Positions 35,401 to 42,652 of a DNA stretch of 64,000 bases are shown one piece after another (the first letter of the stretch is position 1; each line of letters opens with the position of its first letter). The stretch spans positions 1 through 64,000 of the forward strand of contig JAUIFF010000007.1 of the NCBI GenBank assembly GCA_030429545.1, in the 5' to 3' direction. Below the pieces are notes generated by a model. The model was not told the origin of the DNA, did not search any database, and was given only the letters and a program-made list of their open reading frames with translations. Source of the DNA: Polyangia bacterium. Lineage in GTDB: Bacteria > Myxococcota_A > Polyangia > Nannocystales > Nannocystaceae. A program made the translations under genes and the position numbers.

Positions 35401-37690
35401 GCTACTTGCTCATACAATTCTCAAAACGGTCAAGCGAGGAGAGCTCGCCTGTCGTATTGCATTTGCGCTAAGCCAGTATGTCGGGTTTTACCAGCCCCTA
35501 AACGTCGCCTGCGAGCTGTTGGATTTTGGCCGCACCCACGGCTTGAGCTCGGGCAACTTCCTGCACGCAGCGTTTTCTAGCACCCATGGCCTGCTGTTTG
35601 CGTTTGCCCGGGGGCGCCCATTGGCCGAGCTCGAGCAGGCGATCGACGACTCGCTCGGGTGGATGTGGCGGCTTCGTGTCGAATCATCGCGGGCCGCCCA
35701 GCATTTGCTCGGGCAGTACATCCGCAGCTTGATGGGCAAGACCACCGCGCTCGGTGAGCTGTCGGACCCCGAGGGCGGGTTTGAGGAGCAGGCGTTTTTG
35801 GCCCAATGTCGCGACAAGGGTTTTGGCTTTGTCGCCTGCCAGTATGCGATTTTGATGGCACGGATGGCCCTGCTCACCGGCGACTACGAGGCCGGACTGC
35901 GCCACATCGAAGTCGCCGATAGCCGCCGTGCATGGTTTTTAGGGTTTTTCTTTACCATCGAGCTGCCCTACCTAGAGGGCCTGTTACTGGCCCGTGCACG
36001 CCCCCACGACGTCGCAGAAATCGAACGCTGCCACGCCCAGGTCACGCAGTGGCACCAGCTTCAAAACGGCCACTTCTCCCACCGCTATCACCACCTGTAT
36101 GCCGAGCTTGCACGGTTGCGCGGCGATACCGTGGCGGCGATGGAGCACTACGACCTGGCGATTGAGTGTGCCCAGGCCTGCGGCTGGCAGGGAGACGCCG
36201 CCCTTATCCTCGAATCAACCGGGCAGTTTTACCGCGCACAACGGCGCACCCGTATCGCCAACATGTATACACATGATGCCTATCATGCGTACGATGCGTG
36301 GGGGGCCGCGGCCAAGGCCAAACAAATCGCCGACACTTTTGAAGACCTCGAGCTCGCCCCCAAACAGCCGATGATTGCAGCTGCGCGCCCGGAACCCTCG
36401 CTCGAGCTGCGCGCTGTCCTCAGGGCTACCCAAGCCCTGAGTGCCGAAACCCAGATGGCGAACCTGATGGATAAGGTGATGATGCTCGCGGTCGAGAGCG
36501 CCGGTGCCGACCGTGGGATTTTGATTCTCGAGCAGGGGGGAATGTTGATGCTACAAGCAGAATTTTCTACCCGCGGAGGCCTACCAACCCCCGAGGTATG
36601 GCCCTGTATGCTGTCTGAATCCTGTGCCCTGCTGGCCGCTCCGGTCCGGTTTTCCCACCGCGTTGGTGAATTGGTCGTGATCGACGATGCACTCGCCTCC
36701 CCGGCCTACGCCCACCTCAGCTATGTGCTGCAGCATCGACCTCGGTCGGTACTGTGCATCCCGCTCAAGTACCAGGGTGCGTGCACGGGGGTTTTGTACC
36801 TCGAAAACTCGGTCACCGCGGGAGCCTTTACCAAGGCCCATCAGGAGGTGCTCGAGGTGCTCGGAACCCATGCGGCGATCACCCTCAACAATGCACTTGC
36901 CTATGCACGGGTACAAACAGCCCGCGAGGCTGCCGAAGCCGCGAGCCGCACCAAAAGTGCCTTTTTGGCCAATATGAGCCACGAGCTGCGCACCCCGCTC
37001 AACGCAATTATCGGCTATTCTGCGCTGCTGACTGAGCTTGCGCAGGATGCCGGAGTCCCCGACTTTGGCGAGGACCTAGAGCGCATCAACTTGGCGGGCA
37101 ACCACCTGTTGGGGATCATCAGCGACATCTTAGACCTGTCGAAAATCGAGGCTGGCAAACTCGACATTCGTCGACGAAGGTTTGCAATCGACGACATCGT
37201 GCGCGAGGTCGAGGCCACGGTGCGGCCGCTGGCGCAACAGGGCTGCAACACCCTGCAGATCGAAACCGGTAATGAACTGGGATCGATGGAAACCGACCCC
37301 ACGCGCCTGCGCCAGGTCCTCATCAATCTACTTGGTAATGCAAGTAAGTTCACCCGCAACGGCGAGATCGTATTTGCCGTCGATGACCAGGGTGCACGGG
37401 TTGCCTTTCGCGTGACCGACACTGGCATTGGGATGTCGGAGCAGCAGCAAAAACACATCTTTGACGCGTTTCACCAGGTCGATGGCTCGAGTACCAAGGA
37501 GTACGGCGGGACCGGTCTCGGGCTCACCATCACCCGGCACCTGTGCGAGATGTTAGGCGGCGAGCTGCATGTCGAGAGCCAGCTCGGGGTCGGCTCGACG
37601 TTTCGTGCCATCCTCCCGCGGCGGCTGCCCTCACAACGCCATACGCCAACGACAACGCCCGATGCACCCACGAGTGTGTGGGAACACTAG
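32498..37690 (+). CDS. Kinase-like / AAA-type ATPase / GAF / histidine kinase fusion protein
   Basis: A 1730-residue cytoplasmic signalling protein. Domains in order: protein-kinase-like (about 20-265), NACHT/AAA-type ATPase with Walker A GDAGSGKSS (K325) and Walker B ILALDDLQWAD, a long alpha-helical TPR-like region (about 700-1290), GAF (about 1310-1465), and histidine kinase (NMSHELRTPLN, H1495; NLLGNASKFT; DTGIGMS; GGTGLGLTI). The kinase-like domain lacks key residues: the HRD loop reads HGTLDPSCF and the DFG position reads LGV, so it is probably inactive and used for sensing or binding. The start is uncertain: GTG 32492, TTG 32495 and ATG 32498 are consecutive. No response regulator is adjacent. 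A terminator follows. Confidence 0.9.
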   Translation: MGSPLRVRQTLVENSRLTFFRALSGDSREVLVRLDRTGELQVGRLEQEFAHFEQLRDTRLLQPLELIRMGQSYGLLFEDCGELPLRAALPNELDCTAFLSLALRMCNALLVLHEMGFIHGTLDPSCFFVHTRSGVTKLGVLSSIAPPGDLSLHGTPPDSVLAYAAPERTGRLQSHICVATDLYSLGAIFYELLTGTIPFIADEPAQMMHAHLTRLPVPVDHRRPEIPVAVAQIVGRLLAKQASDRYTSCQSLIEDLRFCSMHIQHHGAVPDTFVPGQRHSTGVLREPQILHGREIELHHLLGAVQACRQGARRVVVIEGDAGSGKSSQLQHLHEPVIACGGRYLEARFTALHADASLATLLTAIAGLVDEALTRSEGHLAALRERLRAGLGEGLAVLCHAIPHLNRVVGEPQQVASVPGPEAKSQLEILLLHLLELFSEPGRPIILALDDLQWADAGSRSLLHAMARDQRLTGWMIVATVRSEDLATPGLAQELVKTFTSDVETERLQLPPLDPMALHALVCEALSETSPTTRELANELLRQSHGNPLFATRYLRHLYDSGNLVYTHLSGWQFSHQGGTVLPDDLAILIESELERLPGPALQLAMVAACLDQEINLAFLEKLMRTTEVLEVCPGYDPSTVSRDTTVLLQSGLWSAAKVAGHVQLVQLVQLVQLVQQIQLVQFVHERLRQAAYCRWPAATTGRLHRTIGRLQLREVGEHPCATKLPALLRHLNASLELPASAGFWLQLTRLNLRAAKLARRATAHEAATSYLKIACTIISREHPPTEPELAYEVHEQFAYCSYLAGDLVNAEASFTWLLEHAPSALERARTLAMVLQLRMTRGQTSAALQAGLDGLDCLGIKLPRDPATWPVRAREVGAQVRLQLTHTRVADLLDRDPCVDAHKRMAIELLAYLMIPAGGTPLFELLIVLQVQLALEHGPTEVTPFGLAVYGFLTAVIHGNFAEAQELGLLAHTILKTVKRGELACRIAFALSQYVGFYQPLNVACELLDFGRTHGLSSGNFLHAAFSSTHGLLFAFARGRPLAELEQAIDDSLGWMWRLRVESSRAAQHLLGQYIRSLMGKTTALGELSDPEGGFEEQAFLAQCRDKGFGFVACQYAILMARMALLTGDYEAGLRHIEVADSRRAWFLGFFFTIELPYLEGLLLARARPHDVAEIERCHAQVTQWHQLQNGHFSHRYHHLYAELARLRGDTVAAMEHYDLAIECAQACGWQGDAALILESTGQFYRAQRRTRIANMYTHDAYHAYDAWGAAAKAKQIADTFEDLELAPKQPMIAAARPEPSLELRAVLRATQALSAETQMANLMDKVMMLAVESAGADRGILILEQGGMLMLQAEFSTRGGLPTPEVWPCMLSESCALLAAPVRFSHRVGELVVIDDALASPAYAHLSYVLQHRPRSVLCIPLKYQGACTGVLYLENSVTAGAFTKAHQEVLEVLGTHAAITLNNALAYARVQTAREAAEAASRTKSAFLANMSHELRTPLNAIIGYSALLTELAQDAGVPDFGEDLERINLAGNHLLGIISDILDLSKIEAGKLDIRRRRFAIDDIVREVEATVRPLAQQGCNTLQIETGNELGSMETDPTRLRQVLINLLGNASKFTRNGEIVFAVDDQGARVAFRVTDTGIGMSEQQQKHIFDAFHQVDGSSTKEYGGTGLGLTITRHLCEMLGGELHVESQLGVGSTFRAILPRRLPSQRHTPTTTPDAPTSVWEH
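34481..34545 (+). repeat. In-frame 9-bp tandem repeat encoding Val-Gln-Leu
   Basis: Four near-perfect copies of GTCCAGTTG, followed by imperfect copies, encode a VQLVQLVQLVQ-type run in the large kinase fusion protein. It lies in the segment between the ATPase domain and the TPR-like helices. Copy number would change by three residues per slippage event, so length variants between strains are likely. Confidence 0.85.
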
Positions 37691-37707
37691 CGCCACACAC
37701 CACAAAA

Positions 37708-37730
37708 AAGGCGCCTGTAACAGGCGCCTT
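37708..37730. terminator. Bidirectional terminator between convergent genes
   Basis: A perfect 10-bp inverted repeat AAGGCGCCTG-TAA-CAGGCGCCTT lies between the large kinase fusion gene and the small lipoprotein gene. A-runs and short T-runs flank it on both sides, so it can stop transcription from both directions. Confidence 0.85.
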
Positions 37731-37751
37731 GGTCATTGCCGAATCATCGGC

Positions 37752-38099
37752 TCAGCTGGCGATGAGGGCATCCTCGTAGGCACTCGCCAACGCGGGGTCG
37801 CGGGCGATCTCATACATCAGCTGCTCGAGCGAGTCGCGGTCGAGACCGTGTTTGTCGAGAATCTCGTCGGCCTTCTCGACATCGGCTTCGATCTCCTTGG
37901 CCACGGCCACGGCCTTGGCAACTTTGGGGTCGAGTTCCGAAGCGCCGTCGTCAGCTGGCTTTTCGGCCGGCTTCTCAGCGGGTTTTTCGACCTCGGCGGT
38001 CTTCGGTTTATCGGCGGGCTTGTCCTCGCCACCGTCGCAGGCTCCGACCAACGAAACGCACAGGACCAGGGACAGAATTTTGATTGCTTGCATACGCAT
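37752..38099 (-). CDS. Small Lys/Pro/Glu-rich lipoprotein
   Basis: A 115-residue protein with a signal peptide ending in lipobox LVGAC. A low-complexity linker follows (DKPADKPKTAEVEKPAEKP), then a helical acidic domain of about 60 residues (VAKAVAVAKEIEADVEKADEILDKHGLDRDSLEQLMYEIARDP). I do not recognise a family. It lies 17 bases downstream of the secreted coiled-coil gene and is likely in its operon. Both carry export signals and have helical charged bodies, so they may interact at the cell envelope (inference). Confidence 0.75.
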   Translation of the reverse strand: MRMQAIKILSLVLCVSLVGACDGGEDKPADKPKTAEVEKPAEKPAEKPADDGASELDPKVAKAVAVAKEIEADVEKADEILDKHGLDRDSLEQLMYEIARDPALASAYEDALIAS

Positions 38100-38116
38100 G
38101 GTTTGTTCCTTCCCGT

Positions 38117-39118
38117 CTACTTCGCGGCTTTTTCCCGCTTATCCTTGCGCTTTTCCTTACGATCCTCGCGCTTTTCCTTGCGATCCTCGCGCAACTCCTT
38201 GAGCTCCTCACGGATCTCTTTTTTGCCTTCCTTGAGGCCCTTGTGGAGTTCTTTTTTATCTTCGCGGGCCTGCTTGAGTTCCTCGCGGATTTCCTTTTTA
38301 TCCTCGCGGGCTTCCTTGCGATCCTCTTTGAGGTCTTTTCGCTTGTCGCGAATCTTGTTCATTTTGTGTTTGTGGCGCTTTTTCTCGAGGGTGAGTAGGG
38401 CCTTCTCCTCGGCAGTCAACTCGCCTTCGGTCTTGGCTTTGATCTTGGCCACGCGTTCGCGGTGTTTGACGAGCTCGGCTTTGCGGCGTTTTTTGAGCTG
38501 TTTGTGGCGCTTGAAGTTACGAATTTTGATCTTTTTGCCCTCTTTTTTGAGAGCTGCGATCCGCTCGCGAATCTTCTTTTTGCGCTCGATCTCAGCTTTG
38601 CGTCCGGCCTTGAGCTTTTCTTTGATCTCCGCCTTCTCCTCGTCGGAGAGCTGCTTTTGTTCTTCCTTGCGCTCGCGGATCTTGGCGCGCAGCTCCTGGC
38701 CGCGAAGTCCTTGGGAGAGCAACAGCCGCACATACAGGCCAAAGCCGCGTTTGACCCCACGCTTTTTGTTGACCTCGGCCTCTTCAACCAAAATCTCAGA
38801 GGTCTCGCCGGCAGACAGGCCGAGTTCGGTCGCGCCCTCGAGCACTTCTTGGATCTCGGTCTCCTCGACCCCAGACTCACGCATGCTGTCGGCCGCGAGG
38901 GGGAGCTCGAGCACTGTCAGGATGTCATCGGCCTCTTCGTCGTCGGCCGCGTCATCCTCGGGGGCTGCGAGCTCTACAGAAACTTCGGCACTGGCCTCGG
39001 CACTGGCTTCAGCACTGGCTTCAGCACTGGCCTCGGCGGTCGGCTCTTCGGCGGCTGCCGGCGTCGCCATCAACACGGCGAGCACAGTTGCGATTGTGAA
39101 TGATGATTTCATGTTCAC
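38117..39118 (-). CDS. Secreted, extremely charged coiled-coil protein
   Basis: A 333-residue protein with a cleavable signal peptide (cleavage near TPAAA-EEP), an imperfect (AEAS)n segment encoded by a tandem repeat at about 38985-39033, an acidic stretch, and a globular section (about 75-135). The C-terminal 190 residues are almost entirely Lys, Glu, Arg and Asp with heptad-like Leu/Ile spacing, ending in (REDRKEKR)n-type repeats. This should form a long single alpha-helix or coiled coil in the periplasm. There is no homology I can name. It is the first gene of a two-gene unit with the small lipoprotein. Confidence 0.8.
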   Translation of the reverse strand: MNMKSSFTIATVLAVLMATPAAAEEPTAEASAEASAEASAEASAEVSVELAAPEDDAADDEEADDILTVLELPLAADSMRESGVEETEIQEVLEGATELGLSAGETSEILVEEAEVNKKRGVKRGFGLYVRLLLSQGLRGQELRAKIRERKEEQKQLSDEEKAEIKEKLKAGRKAEIERKKKIRERIAALKKEGKKIKIRNFKRHKQLKKRRKAELVKHRERVAKIKAKTEGELTAEEKALLTLEKKRHKHKMNKIRDKRKDLKEDRKEAREDKKEIREELKQAREDKKELHKGLKEGKKEIREELKELREDRKEKREDRKEKRKDKREKAAK

Positions 39119-39308
39119 CTCGTGGGTTTTGGGTTGAACCCCTAGACTGGTGTCCGCCCCTGGGCATTCTCCCGGGCGGTCCGAGATTTGTACACCTGTT
39201 TCACAGACCAGCCTAAAGTTCTGAATTACAAGGTCGAAATAATTGAGTGCATCTGCAAACTGTAACGCCGTTTACGTGCCCAGACGCGGACTGTGGGGAC
39301 TCGAGACC

Positions 39309-39866
39309 TCATGGAGTAATGGGTGCAAACGCGATAACGCTATAGGCAACACTGATCGTTTGCGTCCGGTTTCGGTACCCGTGGCGTTGGTCCCCGCGAA
39401 ACACAACAACATCGCCAGCCTCTAATTCATAGGTCAGACCACCCAGGGTTAACTCGATGGTTCCGCGTTCACAGGTGAGGTACTCGCGGGTCCCGGGCGT
39501 ATGAGGGATACCGGTCATCGAAGCCCCGGGACGCAGCTCCATGCGTTCGATCTCTAGCCCGGGGACCGACTCCGGCAACAACTTGCGAACCGCTACTTTT
39601 CCGCGCCTGCGAACCGGTAGTTCGGCGGCTTTAAACATCTGGGCGGCAACCTTCGGTGGTCCCAACAACTCCTCAATGCGCACCTCGAGCGCCGTGGCAA
39701 CCTTGACGAGGACCGCAAGCGTGGGGTTGGCCATCCCGGTTTCGAGGTTGGCCCAGGTCGGCCGCGGAACCCCGGCTAACTTGGCAACTTGTTGTTGGGT
39801 CAGCCCCCGAGCCTCCCGCAGCAGGCGAACATTTTCTCCGAGATTGGCTTGAATTCGTGCATCCAT
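39309..39866 (-). CDS. XRE-family regulator with C-terminal cupin domain
   Basis: A 185-residue transcription factor. An N-terminal helix-turn-helix of the Cro/C1 type (residues about 9-65; LTQQQVAKLAGVPRPTWANLE) is joined to a small cupin barrel (about 105-180; RPGASMTGIPHTPGTREYLTCERG and LEAGDVVVFRGDQRHGYRN). Proteins of this build typically sense a small metabolite through the cupin and control adjacent genes. It is divergent from the SDR gene with 74 bases between, so it likely regulates that promoter (inference). Confidence 0.92.
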   Translation of the reverse strand: MDARIQANLGENVRLLREARGLTQQQVAKLAGVPRPTWANLETGMANPTLAVLVKVATALEVRIEELLGPPKVAAQMFKAAELPVRRRGKVAVRKLLPESVPGLEIERMELRPGASMTGIPHTPGTREYLTCERGTIELTLGGLTYELEAGDVVVFRGDQRHGYRNRTQTISVAYSVIAFAPITP

Positions 39867-39940
39867 GACTTCAGGTTGGCCCTTTGCTATTTAAATATCA
39901 TTCTTGATGTTTTTCTAGCAAGCCGCACCACAGTCTTTGC

Positions 39941-40699
39941 ATGACCTCAAAGACACCCGCATCGTCCACTCCCAACGTACTCATCACCGGCGCCAGCCGA
40001 GGCCTCGGGCGGGCCCTCGCCCATGAACTTGCTGCGGCCCAGGCCAAGGTGTTGGTCGTCGCCCGCAACCGCGAAGCCCTCAAAACTGTTGTAGATTCAA
40101 TTAATCGATCCGGTGGCTGGGCCCAGGCGATTGTTGCTGACCTCGCCGATCCCAAGGCTCCGCTGGCGATCGCCCACCAAGCCCAGGCCGCGCTAGGCCA
40201 CATTGATGTGGTGGTCCACAATGCCAGCGCACTCGGACCCACGCCGTTGCAACTCCTGCTCGACACCGAGGCCGACACCCTGCGTGCGCTGACCCAGGTC
40301 AACCTGATTTCGCCATTTGAGCTATCCAAGCGGCTCGCCCCCTCGATGGCGCTACGTGGTCGCGGACTGCTGGTGCAGGTGAGTTCAGACGCTGCGGTCG
40401 AGGCCTACCCGAGTTGGGGTGCCTACAGCGTGACCAAGGCCGCTGCCGATCACCTCACCCGGATTTGGGCCACAGAACTCGGTCAACGCGGTGTTCGAGC
40501 TATCAGCTTTGACCCCGGTGAAATGGATACGCAGATGCATGCAGATGCAATCCCAGATGCCGACACTTCGACTCTTGCGCGCCCTGAGGAGGTTGCGCGC
40601 CGGCTCGCGCACCTCATTTTGCACCCGGCATCCGTGGCCAACGGGGCGCGGGTGACCGCCACTTCGGTTGTACTACCAAATAAAAAGGAGGTCGCATGA
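39941..40699 (+). CDS. Short-chain dehydrogenase/reductase
   Basis: A 252-residue classical SDR oxidoreductase. The cofactor motif is TGASRGLG, the structural motif is HNASALG, the catalytic Ser lies in QVSSDAA, and Tyr/Lys are in YSVTK. NADPH preference is suggested by Arg residues after the glycine motif (VARNRE). Substrate unknown. The stop overlaps the start of the QueA-like gene (ATGA), so they are translationally coupled. Codons 200-203 contain TGCAGATGCA, the iterated palindrome. Confidence 0.92.
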   Translation: MTSKTPASSTPNVLITGASRGLGRALAHELAAAQAKVLVVARNREALKTVVDSINRSGGWAQAIVADLADPKAPLAIAHQAQAALGHIDVVVHNASALGPTPLQLLLDTEADTLRALTQVNLISPFELSKRLAPSMALRGRGLLVQVSSDAAVEAYPSWGAYSVTKAAADHLTRIWATELGQRGVRAISFDPGEMDTQMHADAIPDADTSTLARPEEVARRLAHLILHPASVANGARVTATSVVLPNKKEVA

Positions 40700-41766
40700 G
40701 CCCGGCAACCTCACCACCCCTGCGCCGCGATTCCCTGCGCATGCTGGTAGCCTCTGGCGGGCAGCCGTTGCAGCTGTCGGCGCTTGCTGAACTCCCCCAG
40801 TTGCTCGACCCGGGCGATGTCCTGGTCGTCAATGATGCCGCAACCCTTCCGGCCTCACTCCCGGCACAGGTCGCCGGGCAAACATGTGAACTGCGCCTTC
40901 TGGGGCCGGGAGATGCCAGTGGTCGCTTCATCTGTGTGTTGTTTGGTGCCGGGAGCTGGCGCGTGCCAACCGAGCACCGGGGCTCCCCACCGCGGCTGCA
41001 TGTGGGCGATACGATCGATGTCGGCCACCCACCGCAGCAACCTGCCGAGGTGGTCGCAGTCGACCCGGACTCGCCGCGCCTTGTCGAAGTTCGGTTTGCA
41101 CTCCACGGCCCCGCGCTCTGGGAATTTTTATATACACATGGTCGGGCAATCCAATACGCCTACCTCGCGCGTCGCTTCGACCTCGATGCGTTTCAAACCA
41201 TCTACGCCCGTCGCCCATGGGCCGCCGAAATGCCCTCGGCCGGGCGCGGGCTGTCGTGGGCACTGCTCGAGCAACTAGCGACACGCGGGATCCATGTGGT
41301 GCGATTGACCCACGCCGCCGGTCTGAGTTCGACCGGAGATCCTGACCTCGATGCCCGCCTGCCCCTGCCAGAGCGGTTCGAGATTCCCCAGCCGGTCGTC
41401 GATGCGATCGTCCGGGCACGGGCAAACGACAACCGTGTCATCGCGGTTGGGACCACGGTTGTCCGCGCGCTCGAGGGTTCGGTGCGGCTATTTGGCGAGT
41501 TGCGGGCCGGCACCGGGACCACCGATTTTCGCCTGTCGCCAACGACCGATCTACGCGTGGTCGACAGTATCTTGACGGGCATGCACGGCGAGGGCGAAAG
41601 CCATTTTGAACTGCTGGGCGCGTTTGCTCCGAGCTCACAACTTCGGGCGATCTGGGACCTCGCTGCGGCCCACAACTATCGCTGTCACGAGTTTGGCGAC
41701 CTGAGTCTCATCCTCCGCTCAAACCACATCCACCCACAAACTCATAAGCAGACCCTGCGTAAGTAA
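40696..41766 (+). CDS. QueA-like S-adenosylmethionine:tRNA ribosyltransferase-isomerase paralogue
   Basis: A 356-residue protein of the QueA fold. Conserved parts include PGDVLVVND, RVIAVGTTVVRALEG and LRVVDSILTGMHGEGESHFELLGAFA. However, the canonical AAPTAGLHF motif reads AEMPSAGRGLSW, the LHVGxGTF motif reads LTHAAGLSSTGD, and the N-terminal DFxYxLP segment is missing. It is therefore probably a diverged paralogue rather than the canonical queuosine enzyme, although it may still use S-adenosylmethionine. It is translationally coupled to the SDR gene upstream. Confidence 0.85.
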   Translation: MSPATSPPLRRDSLRMLVASGGQPLQLSALAELPQLLDPGDVLVVNDAATLPASLPAQVAGQTCELRLLGPGDASGRFICVLFGAGSWRVPTEHRGSPPRLHVGDTIDVGHPPQQPAEVVAVDPDSPRLVEVRFALHGPALWEFLYTHGRAIQYAYLARRFDLDAFQTIYARRPWAAEMPSAGRGLSWALLEQLATRGIHVVRLTHAAGLSSTGDPDLDARLPLPERFEIPQPVVDAIVRARANDNRVIAVGTTVVRALEGSVRLFGELRAGTGTTDFRLSPTTDLRVVDSILTGMHGEGESHFELLGAFAPSSQLRAIWDLAAAHNYRCHEFGDLSLILRSNHIHPQTHKQTLRK

Positions 41767-41823
41767 ATTTACATACATAGGGGGAGACACAGCGAAGACT
41801 TGTTCGCTATGATCTGGATCACT

Positions 41824-42387
41824 ATGTTGTCTCGCTTTCACACCTTCGCCTATATCTTGTGTCTGACTGGGGCCGCGAGCCTCTGTCTGCTTCCCGCCGG
41901 TCAAACCGCCCAGGCTGAAAATCTCGGCGACGAGCTGCACTCGTTTGCCGGCGACTTTGTCTACGCTGGCGGCGAGAGCCAGCGGCAGGGTGTCCTAGAC
42001 GCGATCGAAGTCGCGGTCTCGGCGATTTCCCCAGGTGTGCAAGACCTTGCCCGCAAACGCCTGCGGCCGCCAAACGCTGTGCCCGAGTCGTTGCACATCG
42101 AACTCGAAAGCGGATTTTCGACCATCGAGCTCGACGGGCGTTCGATCCGGGCACAAACCAATGGCAACAAACCCGCCCACTGGACCAACCCAACGGGTAT
42201 GCGAGTTCGCGTGTGGCACCGGGCGCACAACGGGCGCATCGTCGAGAAGATGGTCGGTGTGGGTGGGACCCGTAAAAATGTCTACCGCCTGAGTGCGGAC
42301 GGTTCCAAGCTCCACATCGACGTCACCATGTCGTCGCCAATGCTACCCAAGTCCGTCAAGTACCGGCTGACCTATCGCCGCAAGTAG
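41824..42387 (+). CDS. Secreted protein of unknown function
   Basis: A 187-residue protein with a signal peptide (MLSRFHTFAYILCLTGAASL, cleavage near GQTAQA-EN). ATG 41809 and TTG 41800 are alternative starts that would lengthen the N-terminus. The mature part has two sections: helical residues (LHSFAGDFVYAGGESQRQGVLDAIEVAVSAISPGVQDLARKRL) and a beta-rich part ending in LHIDVTMSSPMLPKSVKYRLTYRRK. I do not recognise the family. The gene follows the QueA-like gene by 57 bases. Confidence 0.75.
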   Translation: MLSRFHTFAYILCLTGAASLCLLPAGQTAQAENLGDELHSFAGDFVYAGGESQRQGVLDAIEVAVSAISPGVQDLARKRLRPPNAVPESLHIELESGFSTIELDGRSIRAQTNGNKPAHWTNPTGMRVRVWHRAHNGRIVEKMVGVGGTRKNVYRLSADGSKLHIDVTMSSPMLPKSVKYRLTYRRK

Positions 42388-42455
42388 AAGGCCGTCGTGG
42401 CAATGCGCATCACCAACGGCATGCGTGCCGAGGTGCTATCCTCGTTCGTAAGCCG

Positions 42456-42632
42456 ATGGCTACGCTCAACGACATGTTTCCGGGGCATACCGGCCGGCTA
42501 AAATTGATACGCATCATGTTGCGATTGCAGATGCCGCAGTTGCACCGGGTTCCGCGTGACCGGCAGCTGCCACGGCCCATCGAACTTCTCTTGCTCGATA
42601 CCCTGTCGCAACTCAAACGCGACGTACGCTGA
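42456..42632 (+). CDS. Possible small ORF upstream of the hybrid histidine kinase
   Basis: A 58-residue frame (ATG 42456, TGA 42632) lies 20 bases before the hybrid kinase start, in an otherwise unexplained 265-base gap. The product is basic (MATLNDMFPGHTGRLKLIRI at the start; ends LLLDTLSQLKRDVR) with an amphipathic Leu/Arg pattern. Codon choice is mixed and there is no clear ribosome site or known family. It could be a leader peptide or chance. Confidence 0.3.
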   Translation: MATLNDMFPGHTGRLKLIRIMLRLQMPQLHRVPRDRQLPRPIELLLLDTLSQLKRDVR

Positions 42633-42652
42633 TATCTTGACCACTTGCGCCT

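Noticed and set aside
37569..39137. A 522-codon plus-strand frame with Ser/Leu/Phe/Arg-rich product
   Set aside because: It is the complement of the Lys/Glu-rich coiled-coil gene and of the end of the kinase fusion. The composition follows from the repeats on the other strand.
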